Assembly: GCF_000973105.1 (NCBI RefSeq)
Contig: NC_015844.1
Span: 1,918,501 to 1,982,500 of the forward strand
Length of the DNA stretch: 64,000 nt
Direction: 5' to 3'
Origin: Zobellia galactanivorans
GTDB taxonomy: Bacteria; Bacteroidota; Bacteroidia; Flavobacteriales; Flavobacteriaceae
In this document: positions 36,217 through 44,169 of the stretch, one piece after another
Layout of the letters: the number at the start of each line of letters is the position of its first letter
Position numbering within the stretch: position 1 is the first letter of the stretch
Position numbers and translations under genes: made by a program
The notes under the pieces: generated by a model
What the model was told of the DNA's origin: nothing
Seen by the model: only the letters and a program-made list of their open reading frames with translations
The model's database searches: none

Positions 36217-37484
36217 AGGGGTGCGGTTAGTTTTTCTTCAAATTCCTTTAGGCGTACTTCGCCTGAAATCAGTTTGGGGAGGAGGGTGTCGCGGAGTTTT
36301 GCTAAGGTTTTATTTTCTAATGTGTTCTCCTTAATTGTTTTAAACATCGGGTCTATTGATAACCCAAGTTCTTCAATCAATTGTTTTGGAGGAGAAATCA
36401 CTTGTGTTGTGCTAAATGCAGAAGTAGTAATTGTATCGAAAACAGAACCATATGAAATACGTTGGAATCTATCTACGAGCTTGCAAATTAACAAATATAT
36501 TATGCCTGGAGAGTAATTGTCTTTTGGATATAAACCAAAACAGGACTGGTTTATTGCCATAGGATGAGCAAGCATTCCCATTTTACCGACAGAACCTCTT
36601 GCGACAATTATAGTTGAATCTTCAGGAAGGATTTTAGCTGCACTTTTTTCAATACCCTTTGGAGTTATTGTTCTCTCAGTTTCAGTTGTATAAATACTAC
36701 CATTATTTCCTAAATCCTTTGCTGAAACCCATTTTATATTACCATTCCAATATTCCTCAATTTTAGTTTTTGGTGTTCCACCTGTAAGTAAACCTACAAT
36801 TTCTAGCAAACCTTTCACCTCCCACCCCTCAGGAATTTTGCCCAATTCAGAGTCGATAAACTTGCCGTCTTTGAAGGGTCCAAAATCTACAAACCAATGT
36901 TTGTACAATGCCATGGCCATTTCTTCGAGGGTTTTGTTCATGGCCAGGTTGTTCTCTATTTTGTCGTCTAGGGGTTTTAAAATAGAAGCTATTTTCTGTT
37001 GTTCATTAAATGGTGGCAGGGTAATTGAAAGCGAGTTGATAGCGGCAATGTTTAAACTTGCCCGAGTGGTCATTGTAGCATATTTAGAAACTTCATTTCG
37101 GAAATAATGGCTCCTAAGAAAATAAGCCATAAAAACAGGTTCTATTTTTATACTCGATTCATCTTTTTGTCTAAGGCGCTTACAAAAACCATTGAACGTT
37201 GAATTAGGATAGTCTTTTAAAGCCACTGAACTCATACCGAGTTCATGTAGCGTTTCACTTGTTCGTGTTAGAATAATATCTCCTTTTTTTATTCCACCTT
37301 TTTTTTGTTCTTTTTCATTTGTATTAGCCAAATCTCCAAGTTCTTCAGGGAGAAACCAATTATAAAATACATCTTTGAATGTTACGAAGGGATGGCCAAA
37401 TCCGAACTGATCTCTACTTTTTGATAAGCCAGACGCTATATTGTAAAGTTCTTCAAACTTATATGTTTTCCAGTTTTTGGGCAT
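36213..37484 (-). CDS. hsdS: Type I restriction-modification specificity subunit
   Basis: A 423-residue S subunit with two target-recognition domains and two conserved helical spacers. TRD1 covers about 1-150. The first spacer is at PPFNEQQKIASILKPLDDKI through YKHWFVDFGPF. TRD2 starts at IPEGWEVKGLLEIVG with the TGGTPKT loop. The final spacer is ENKTLAKLRDTLLPKLISGEV. The ATG at 37484 (MPKNWKTYKFEEL) is preferred over the TTG at 37493. The recognition sequence cannot be read from the protein. A 126-bp gap separates it from the upstream regulator. Confidence 0.9.
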   Translation of the reverse strand: MPKNWKTYKFEELYNIASGLSKSRDQFGFGHPFVTFKDVFYNWFLPEELGDLANTNEKEQKKGGIKKGDIILTRTSETLHELGMSSVALKDYPNSTFNGFCKRLRQKDESSIKIEPVFMAYFLRSHYFRNEVSKYATMTTRASLNIAAINSLSITLPPFNEQQKIASILKPLDDKIENNLAMNKTLEEMAMALYKHWFVDFGPFKDGKFIDSELGKIPEGWEVKGLLEIVGLLTGGTPKTKIEEYWNGNIKWVSAKDLGNNGSIYTTETERTITPKGIEKSAAKILPEDSTIIVARGSVGKMGMLAHPMAINQSCFGLYPKDNYSPGIIYLLICKLVDRFQRISYGSVFDTITTSAFSTTQVISPPKQLIEELGLSIDPMFKTIKENTLENKTLAKLRDTLLPKLISGEVRLKEFEEKLTAPL

Positions 37485-37541
37485 GTTTTTCAATTAACAA
37501 TGGGCAATTGACAATTAACAATTGTGGTTTGTAAAGATTTT

Positions 37542-37552
37542 TTCATGTTACA
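37542..37552. promoter_or_regulatory. Half-operator upstream of hsdS
   Basis: TTCATGTTACA, the reverse complement of TGTAACATGAA, matches eleven bases of the palindrome at 39314-39332. It lies 58 bp before the hsdS start. Confidence 0.35.
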
Positions 37553-37619
37553 CAATACAAATAAATAACTAACTAATTGATAATCAATATTATATGTTTT
37601 TTATTTTCGATTTTATTTT

Positions 37620-39275
37620 TTATTTATTTTTTTTATGCAAGAGATATTTTCTATTTCTTCGAGCCCCCGTGGTAGTCAATTTTTTCAATTCTACTAAGCT
37701 ATAAAGACATTTCTGGACATCATCAATTTCCACATCTTGAATATGTTGATGTATTTCTTGTTTGGAACGTTCGCCATTATATTTTAAATATTCCATAATC
37801 AGATGTTTCAATTGCTCTTTATCAATCGTTTTTAGAGAAGGTGTGATATTTAGCTTAGATTGCGCGAACAAAGCAGGATTCAATAAGTACTCGGTTCCTT
37901 TTTTAATGCCTCTAGACATCAATATGTTTTTTTCGAGAAGACTTCCTATCCAACTACTCAGCCTATCTTCGGTATTCAATTGTAATTTCTGGGATAATTG
38001 AGTCGATAATATTTTCTTTTCAGACGCTATAATACCTAAAACTGTAAATTCTTTTTGAGACAATTTAAAATGCTGTGCTACATAATCTAAAATTTCCAAG
38101 GCCTCTTTATTCACCACCCCAGAGTAGATTGTAACCGTAGTTTTATTAAAATTACTCTCAATAATTGGCAAGGGCTTTATCTCCCTAGCTAGTTTTTCAT
38201 AAATTAAATCGTAACCAGATCCTTCGCCTTCCATTAGCCCTAAATCTTGAAGGGTGAGAATTAAATGTGGGTTTCGCCTTTGTCGCTCATGTAGAATATT
38301 ATTTGCCGTTATACCCAATGGGAGTCCTCCTGGGTTAGATATTACCATTCTATCCGGGTAAACTTCAATAAAAATATCACCTGAAAGCGTATATCTTTTA
38401 TGTGCAATAGCGTTGATAAGCAATTCCCTAATAACCTCTGTGGGGTAATTTCGTAACTGCTTTCTAAAAAGGCCGCTTGATATTTCTGTAGAATAATTTA
38501 GTTCCACAGCTTCCTTTTCAATTTCCAACAATAATTTCTTCGGATTATGTAAATGAAAATGCCAATCCTTTTTTCTTATTTTCTCCTCTAAATCATTATA
38601 AACTATGTATTGAACGGTTATCGGATAGCTTAAACGGGCCCTTTGGGATGCTTTACCCAACCAAATTGTCCCTAGATTGGTAAGATACCCATCTTGATTT
38701 ATCAATTGATAATGCTCCAATATTTCTTCAGTGGTCTTCTGTTTGATAAAATCAGATACCAATTTTGATTCTTGAATCTGTTCAACAAAATATGTTACTT
38801 CGTTAATATCGGCTTGATCTAGTGTGATTTTCCCAACGGAAACCAATTCCCATTGAAAGGCGTTCTTTTCAGCCGCTAAATTGGTCAGTTCCTCACCAGC
38901 AATTGGCACACTATTATCTGTTACCCTGACAAAGACCTTTCCATTCGATGTAGTAGCTATTGTCCTAGTTGTTGGAAAAATTGAAAATTTAAAATACTGT
39001 CCACCATTTTTATGGGTAACTATTTCTGGGTTAACAAAACCAACGGCATCGGTCAGATCTCTTAACCTAGCTACCGTTTTATTCATTACGTCTGTTGATA
39101 TTTTTTGATTTTTGTCCGGGGCAGCTTCCTTGTCCTCAATTCCTATAACAAGCTCTCCTCCTTGGGCATTGGCAAAAGCCACGCAGGTCTCGGCAAGGCT
39201 CGAAAAGTCAGCAGTGTTCCCTGTGACCTTCTTTAAACTTTTATAGTCTATTTGGCTATCTTCAAATACTGCCAT
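37620..39275 (-). CDS. AlbA_2/HATPase_c_4 putative transcriptional regulator
   Basis: A 551-residue protein. The N-terminal AlbA_2 (Schlafen-like) nucleic-acid-binding domain shows AETCVAFANAQGGELVIGIED at about 28-48. A GHKL-type ATPase-like domain lies near 280-350 (VIRELLINAIAHKRY, VISNPGGLP). Two winged-helix segments lie at about 405-465 and 490-545. Such proteins are common inside type I restriction loci and are thought to regulate them. It lies between hsdM and hsdS. A 19-bp perfect palindrome with extra half-sites lies 39 bp upstream, suggesting autoregulation. Confidence 0.82.
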   Translation of the reverse strand: MAVFEDSQIDYKSLKKVTGNTADFSSLAETCVAFANAQGGELVIGIEDKEAAPDKNQKISTDVMNKTVARLRDLTDAVGFVNPEIVTHKNGGQYFKFSIFPTTRTIATTSNGKVFVRVTDNSVPIAGEELTNLAAEKNAFQWELVSVGKITLDQADINEVTYFVEQIQESKLVSDFIKQKTTEEILEHYQLINQDGYLTNLGTIWLGKASQRARLSYPITVQYIVYNDLEEKIRKKDWHFHLHNPKKLLLEIEKEAVELNYSTEISSGLFRKQLRNYPTEVIRELLINAIAHKRYTLSGDIFIEVYPDRMVISNPGGLPLGITANNILHERQRRNPHLILTLQDLGLMEGEGSGYDLIYEKLAREIKPLPIIESNFNKTTVTIYSGVVNKEALEILDYVAQHFKLSQKEFTVLGIIASEKKILSTQLSQKLQLNTEDRLSSWIGSLLEKNILMSRGIKKGTEYLLNPALFAQSKLNITPSLKTIDKEQLKHLIMEYLKYNGERSKQEIHQHIQDVEIDDVQKCLYSLVELKKLTTTGARRNRKYLLHKKNK

Positions 39276-39296
39276 GACATGTGATTTTATAATTTT

Positions 39297-39349
39297 TGTT
39301 CATTCTTTTACAATGTTCATGTAACATGAACAAAAGATTTTAATGAACA
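39297..39349. promoter_or_regulatory. Palindromic operator array before the AlbA_2 gene
   Basis: At 39314-39332 the sequence TGTTCATGTAACATGAACA is a perfect palindrome with 9-bp arms. Flanking half-sites TGTTCAT (39297-39303) and ATGAACA (39343-39349) repeat the arm. The array lies between hsdM and the AlbA_2 gene. Confidence 0.6.
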
Positions 39350-39355
39350 CTTTGC

Positions 39356-40957
39356 TTAAAATTTATCGAAATTCTCTACTATTTGTTTTTTCAATTTCTC
39401 TCCTTTTTCAAACTGCGCCAACAAAGTAGCCTTTAAGGTTTCCATCTTTTCTTCAAAAGGGATGCCATCATCTTCTTCGGCCTCCGTACCCACATAAATG
39501 CCAGGAGTAAGTTTATAATCCTGCTTTTGTACTTCTTCTACAGTGGCTGCCTTACAGAAGCCAAGCTCATCTTGGTAGGGATCCAATGAGCGCCCTTCAA
39601 GAGCCTCGGGAACCGTTCGGTACGCATGATAGGCGTCTGCAATTTTTTTAATATCGGCATCTTCAAAAACCCGTAGTTTACGGCTGGCCATTTTACCCAT
39701 CTTTGCTGCATCTATAAACAATATTTCGTTCATGCGCTCACGGTGCTCGCCATCTTTACCGTCACGATTTCTGCTAAGAATAAACAAGCAGGCAGGTATG
39801 CCAGTGGTCAAAAAAAGCTTATCGGGCATACGAACGATACAATCAATCATGCCCTTATCTACCATATATTGCCGTACATTTTTTTCTCCTTTGGTGTTGG
39901 AGGTCATGGCGCCATTGGCCATTACAACGCCAGCCGTACCCCTGTCGTTCAGATGGTGCCAAAAAGTTTGCATCCACATATAATTGGCACTGCCATCTGT
40001 AGTGAATTCTTCCCGTGGGCCAAAAAGCCTGGTGTCGTTTTCCGGCAGATCCTCAGGGTGCCAATTGCTGACATTAAAAGGAGGGTTGGCGATTACGAAA
40101 TCGGCCTTTAAATCAGGGAACTTATCATCTAACAGAGAATTCCCCAATTTGATATCAAAAGAAAGATTGCGCAGCAACAGGTTCATTAAACATAAACGCA
40201 GGGTTTGGGCCGTCATTTCTTGACCGTAAATAGAGATGTCGCTCTTATTGCCGCCGTGTTCCTTAATGAATTTCAATGACTGTACGAACATACCGCCGCT
40301 ACCACAGGCAGGGTCAAAGATTCTTCCTTTATAAGGTTCCAATAGTTCCACTAAAAGACGTACAATGCTTCCTGGCGTAAAGAATTGCCCCGCACCAGAA
40401 CCTTCTGCCATGGCAAAACGGCCAATATAATACTCGTAGATACGGCCTAGAATGTCGCTCTCGGGGTTTTCCTTTTCCGAGAATTTAGGATGGGAGAGCA
40501 GGTTGATGATACCACCGGTTTGTTTTGCCGAAAGTTCGCTCTTTACAAATATTCTTGGTAGAAGGTTGTTCAGCTGCGGATTGTAGGCGGTAAGTAAATC
40601 TTGGATGGTATCAAAAGCGTCATCTACCTTTACCTTGATATCGTCTTGCTCCGCGTTATCCTTTAAATACTGCCAAGAAGCGGTTTTCGGTATCATAAAC
40701 GTATTACGCGAACGATATTCGTCCGGGTCGCTCAATACATAGTCTTTTTCCTCATGATTGGTAGTGTAATACTCGGAACTTGGTTCGTTCAAGGTGTTTT
40801 CAAGTTCCTCTTTTACAATATCAAATCGCTCACTGAGGTGTTTTAAAAAGACCAATGGTAAAATATAATTCTTATAGTTATTCTCGGAAACCGCACCACG
40901 AAGTTCGTTGGCGGCATCCCATAGTTCTTTTTCAAAATCAATATCTGCTTTGGCCAT
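39356..40957 (-). CDS. hsdM: Type I restriction-modification methyltransferase subunit
   Basis: A 533-residue N6-adenine methyltransferase. The N-terminal helical domain (WDAANELRGAVSENNYKNYILPLVFLKHLSERFD) is typical of HsdM. The SAM motif I is DPACGSGGMFVQSL and the catalytic motif IV is NPPF (VIANPPFNVSNWH). The ATG at 40957 starts MAKADIDFEKEL; the longer frame to 41005 is not conserved-looking. It is the promoter-proximal gene, so methylation precedes restriction in expression order. Confidence 0.93.
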   Translation of the reverse strand: MAKADIDFEKELWDAANELRGAVSENNYKNYILPLVFLKHLSERFDIVKEELENTLNEPSSEYYTTNHEEKDYVLSDPDEYRSRNTFMIPKTASWQYLKDNAEQDDIKVKVDDAFDTIQDLLTAYNPQLNNLLPRIFVKSELSAKQTGGIINLLSHPKFSEKENPESDILGRIYEYYIGRFAMAEGSGAGQFFTPGSIVRLLVELLEPYKGRIFDPACGSGGMFVQSLKFIKEHGGNKSDISIYGQEMTAQTLRLCLMNLLLRNLSFDIKLGNSLLDDKFPDLKADFVIANPPFNVSNWHPEDLPENDTRLFGPREEFTTDGSANYMWMQTFWHHLNDRGTAGVVMANGAMTSNTKGEKNVRQYMVDKGMIDCIVRMPDKLFLTTGIPACLFILSRNRDGKDGEHRERMNEILFIDAAKMGKMASRKLRVFEDADIKKIADAYHAYRTVPEALEGRSLDPYQDELGFCKAATVEEVQKQDYKLTPGIYVGTEAEEDDGIPFEEKMETLKATLLAQFEKGEKLKKQIVENFDKF

Positions 40958-41230
40958 ATATAGTGTATACTGGATTTTTAAGGGGGAGTAAATAATTATA
41001 ATCAAAAATAAGAAACCATATCTAAAAACAGAGAAAAGAAAAACCTAACATCTATTCTTTGTAAAACCTTTATGCAAAAGGCCCTTTTTTTCTCGCCCAA
41101 AACCTTTTACAAAAAAAATAAATTATAGTTATATCTCCCTGATTGACTATTACTAAACATTTTTTCTGTTTTTAAAGTATAACAGAAGACAATGCGCAAA
41201 AAAGTATTACATCAACATAGCTAAAATCTA

Positions 41231-41362
41231 TCACATAGGACCAATTAGAATAGAACCGAGAACTATCACAATTCCAAGAAAAGCCGTCATGCCCAACATC
41301 ACATTATACTTTGTATTAAGCGATTTTTCCAGGCGGTCTAACTTATCAAGTACTTTTTCCAT
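41231..41362 (-). CDS. Tiny membrane protein (43 residues)
   Basis: A short frame from ATG at 41360-41362 to TGA at 41231-41233. The N-terminal half is a charged amphipathic helix with heptad-like leucines (MEKVLDKLDRLEKSL). The C-terminal half is one membrane segment (MTAFLGIVIVLGSILIGPM). This two-part design and clean codon use make it a believable small protein. It lies between the restriction locus and the ParD-like gene in an otherwise gene-free 570 bp. The function is unknown. Confidence 0.55.
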   Translation of the reverse strand: MEKVLDKLDRLEKSLNTKYNVMLGMTAFLGIVIVLGSILIGPM

Positions 41363-41572
41363 GTTACTTTCGGATATTTAATTTTATACTTTCTAAGATA
41401 GTGGGATTACACTGAAATTCAAAAATTCATATATAATGGTTATTTGATGCTATTGTTGATAGAAAATTTTTGAAAAGATTAAAGCTTGTGTTGTAAAAGA
41501 GTTTTTATAAGCCTTTCTACGAGAAGCATAAAGACTAAAGTAAAGTGGGGGTTTAAGCTTATAGAAAATACC

Positions 41573-41797
41573 TTAATGTGTTTTGTAAAAATTAATCAAA
41601 TCTTGAATAGTAAGTTTACTATTCCGTCCATCCCAACCTTTCAAAATTTGTTTTTTTAATAGAGTATGTTCTTCGTTCGAATATAAAGAATGAATCAAAA
41701 GTACTTCGGAAAAAAACTTATTGGGGCTGGTGTATCTTCCGGATTCCATTTGTTCGGAGATATATTGTTTTTCCTTGTTGGTTAGTTTAATTTCCAT
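41573..41797 (-). CDS. ParD-like antitoxin, apparently without toxin
   Basis: A 74-residue protein resembling ParD/CopG ribbon-helix-helix antitoxins: a strand (EIKLTNKEKQYI), then EQMESGRYTSPNKFFSEVLLIH as the second and third elements, and a C-terminal helix (LLKKQILKGWDG) that would contact a toxin. No ParE-like frame follows; downstream only the 43-residue membrane protein is seen. It may be an orphan antitoxin or a relic of a lost pair. Confidence 0.65.
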   Translation of the reverse strand: MEIKLTNKEKQYISEQMESGRYTSPNKFFSEVLLIHSLYSNEEHTLLKKQILKGWDGRNSKLTIQDLINFYKTH

Positions 41798-41962
41798 ACT
41801 TCACCTTCTTATTTTCAAACTTACCAAAATAAGGCTAGAAATAAGCTCATTTTTTAAAGCCCAAGAACTAACATTGTTTGGACATATAAAAAAAATGCCC
41901 CCCTTTCTGCCACCCTCAAATGAAAAAACCCCTAAAAACATAGTGTTTCTAAGGGTTTTCCG

Positions 41963-42036
41963 TGGTCCCACCTGGGCTCGAACCAGGGACCACCTGATTA
42001 TGAGTCAGGTGCTCTAACCAACTGAGCTATAGGACC
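41963..42036 (-). tRNA. tRNA with CAU anticodon, probably tRNA-Ile2 (or elongator Met)
   Basis: A 74-nt cloverleaf on the minus strand: acceptor GGTCCTA pairing with TGGGACC (with a T-G pair), D arm AGCTCAGTTGGTTAGAGC, anticodon stem CCTGA/TCAGG around loop CTCATAA (anticodon CAT), and T arm CCTGG TTCGAGC CCAGG. CCA is not encoded. The acceptor has C4-G69 and C5-G68, pairs associated with TilS-modified isoleucine tRNA, while E. coli elongator tRNA-Met has U4-A69 and A5-U68. I lean to tRNA-Ile(k2CAU), but a Met assignment cannot be excluded. Confidence 0.93.
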
Positions 42037-42093
42037 AAAAATTGGACTGCAATATTACTACTTATTTTTTGGTGGTGCAAGCTATTTTAACGG

Positions 42094-42498
42094 CTACTTT
42101 CGTATTTCTTGACATAATTCGATCAACACCCCATTGCTGCTCTTCGGATGCAGAAAAGCAACCAGCTTATTGTCAGCCCCTTTCTTGGGTTTTTCGTTAA
42201 TCAAGACAAAGCCCTCTCCCCTTAACCTTTCCATCTCTTTTTCAATATCGTCTACCGCAAAGGCTATATGGTGAACGCCCTCGCCCTTCCTGCTCAAAAA
42301 CCGGGCGATCGGACCCTCTGGGTCGGTGGCTTCCAACAGTTCTATCTTACTGTCGCCCGTCTTAAAAAACGAGGTGCGGACACCTTCGCTGGGCACTTCT
42401 TCGACCTTATAATGGTCTTGGCCCAAAAGCTTCCCAAAGCGTTCATTGGCCGCCTCCAAATCGTTTACGGCTATGCCGATGTGCTCAATTTTTTCCAA
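42094..42498 (-). CDS. mce: Methylmalonyl-CoA epimerase
   Basis: A 134-residue vicinal-oxygen-chelate enzyme that interconverts the 2R and 2S forms of methylmalonyl-CoA. The two beta-alpha-beta-beta-beta modules start with IEHIGIAVNDLEAA and GVHHIAFAVDDIEKE. Metal-binding histidines lie in HIGIAV and HHIAFAV, and an acidic ligand in ELLEATDPEGPIARFL. The last strand NGVLIELCQ holds another glutamate. The start is a TTG at 42498; no in-frame ATG fits. It is divergent from rbfA. Confidence 0.9.
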   Translation of the reverse strand: MEKIEHIGIAVNDLEAANERFGKLLGQDHYKVEEVPSEGVRTSFFKTGDSKIELLEATDPEGPIARFLSRKGEGVHHIAFAVDDIEKEMERLRGEGFVLINEKPKKGADNKLVAFLHPKSSNGVLIELCQEIRK

Positions 42499-42557
42499 AT
42501 GATCGATGATTTTTGTCCCTATCGGTGTTTATCCCCCTAATTTACGCTATTTCTCCG

Positions 42558-42565
42558 TATTTTTG
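42558..42565 (+). promoter_or_regulatory. Bacteroidota -7 element of rbfA (near-leaderless)
   Basis: TATTTTTG matches TAnnTTTG. Only 4 bp separate it from the rbfA ATG at 42570, so transcription should begin at or next to the start codon. Confidence 0.5.
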
Positions 42566-42569
42566 CGGT

Positions 42570-42962
42570 ATGGAAACACAACGACAGAAAAAGATTGCGG
42601 GGGTCATACAAGAAGATATCGTAGATATTCTACAAAGGGCCGCCATTGAAGGAGGGTTAAAAGGTACGTTGATTTCGGTTACGAAAGTTTCGGTGACCAC
42701 CGACCTCTCCATTGCAAAAGTATATATCAGTATTTTTCCGAACAAAGAGGCCAAGGCACTTATGGAGGGCATAAAATCAAATCAGCCCCTCATCAAGCAC
42801 GAATTGGCACAGCGCACCAAGCACCAATTGCGCAGGGTGCCCGAGTTATTGTTCTTTTTAGACGATTCACTCGATTATATCGAGAACATTGAAAAATCGC
42901 TTAAGGGCGAAGAGAACCCTATTGAGAACAGAGACCTTTTGGACAAGAGAAAAAAACTATAA
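42570..42962 (+). CDS. rbfA: 30S ribosome-binding factor A
   Basis: A 130-residue KH-like factor for late 16S rRNA/30S maturation. It begins METQRQKKIAGVIQEDI and contains VSVTTDLSIAKVYISIFPN and the RTKHQLRRVPELLFFLDDSLDY segment, the family's hallmark. The ATG at 42570 is chosen because upstream codons overlap the -7 element. The gene ends 2 bp before the TTG of the permease gene, so the two form an operon. Confidence 0.93.
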   Translation: METQRQKKIAGVIQEDIVDILQRAAIEGGLKGTLISVTKVSVTTDLSIAKVYISIFPNKEAKALMEGIKSNQPLIKHELAQRTKHQLRRVPELLFFLDDSLDYIENIEKSLKGEENPIENRDLLDKRKKL

Positions 42963-42964
42963 GG

Positions 42965-44158
42965 TTGAATTTTCCGTTTTACATCGCCAAGCGCTATGTG
43001 CGTTCCAAAAGCAGTCAAAATGCGGTGAACGTCATAAACTTCATTACCTTTTTGGTAACGGTTATAGGCTCGGCAGCCCTATTTATCGTGCTTTCGGGAT
43101 TTGCGGGACTCAAATCGTTCAGCCTTTCGTTCAGCAATACCTTTGACCCCGACCTAAAAGCCTTGCCCGCAACGGGCAAATTCTTTAGCGTTTCCCCCGA
43201 ACAGGAAGCAGAACTTGCCCAGATCGAAGGCCTTGCCTTCTATTCTAAGGAACTGGACGAAAAGGTATACCTCAAACATCGCGAAAAGGGCCATATTGCC
43301 TTTATCAAGGGCATTGACACCAATTACACCCATGTTACGGGTATTGACAGCACGCTTTTGTACGGTACTTGGCGGATCAATAGCCAAGAAGCCGTGGCCG
43401 GTATCGGCATCACCAACATTCTCGGGCTTACCATCAACCAGTACCAAAACCCCTTGGTGGTACTTGCCCTTAAGCCGGGCAAGGGCTCCCTCACCCAAAA
43501 ATCGCTAAAAACAAAGGCCTTGGTGCTCAGTGGGGTATACTCCGTTGAGGAAAACTTAGATAAAAAATACGTTTTTGCCGATCTGCCTTCGGTACAGCAA
43601 CTGTTGGAAAAGAAAGCCAACCAGGTATCGGGCGTCAACTTTAAAGTGCAAAATGTAACGCAATTGGGCGCGGTAAAAAGCAAAATTGCCGCGGTTTTCG
43701 GAAACAAAGTGGTCTTAAAAGACCGACAAGAGCTCAATAGCACCTTGCACCGCATGCTCAATACCGAAAACTTGGCCACCTATCTCATCTTTACCCTGGT
43801 CTTGGGCATTGCCCTGTTCAATGTCGTCGGCGCCATTATTATGATGATCTTAGATAAGCTGCAAAACCTAAAAACCCTATACAGCCTGGGCACGACCCTC
43901 AAGGAGTTGCGTCGCATCTATTTTATGCAGGGCGTGTTGGTTACGGGCTTGGGCGGATTTATAGGTGTGGTCTTCGCTTCACTGCTGATCTGGTCGCAAC
44001 TGGCTTTTGGATGGCTGAAAATAACGCCTTCCCTTGCCTATCCCGTAGAATACCAATGGATCAATGTTCTGATCGTGTTCGGTACCATATTCATTTTGGG
44101 GATCATCGCCTCTAAAATTGCGAGTAGCCGGATTACCAAAAAAATGATCGCGATTTAA
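42965..44158 (+). CDS. LolC/LolE-like FtsX-family permease
   Basis: A 397-residue MacB/FtsX-type permease of the lipoprotein-releasing class. An N-terminal membrane segment (about 25-48) follows the conserved YIAKRYVRSKSSQNAVNVINFIT. A large periplasmic domain covers about 49-265. Three C-terminal membrane segments lie at about 270-295, 318-345 and 360-385. It would move lipoproteins with a LolD ATPase encoded elsewhere. The start is a TTG, 2 bp after rbfA. Confidence 0.85.
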   Translation: MNFPFYIAKRYVRSKSSQNAVNVINFITFLVTVIGSAALFIVLSGFAGLKSFSLSFSNTFDPDLKALPATGKFFSVSPEQEAELAQIEGLAFYSKELDEKVYLKHREKGHIAFIKGIDTNYTHVTGIDSTLLYGTWRINSQEAVAGIGITNILGLTINQYQNPLVVLALKPGKGSLTQKSLKTKALVLSGVYSVEENLDKKYVFADLPSVQQLLEKKANQVSGVNFKVQNVTQLGAVKSKIAAVFGNKVVLKDRQELNSTLHRMLNTENLATYLIFTLVLGIALFNVVGAIIMMILDKLQNLKTLYSLGTTLKELRRIYFMQGVLVTGLGGFIGVVFASLLIWSQLAFGWLKITPSLAYPVEYQWINVLIVFGTIFILGIIASKIASSRITKKMIAI

Positions 44159-44169
44159 TCTTCCTTGGT

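Noticed and set aside
37491-37526. Repeated CAATTAACAAT / CAATTGACAATT stretch before hsdS
   Set aside because: Low-complexity AT-rich intergenic repetition with only two units; not a CRISPR or defined repeat family.
41231-41572. ParE-like toxin partner for the ParD-like gene
   Set aside because: No frame of suitable length or character; only the 43-residue membrane peptide is present.
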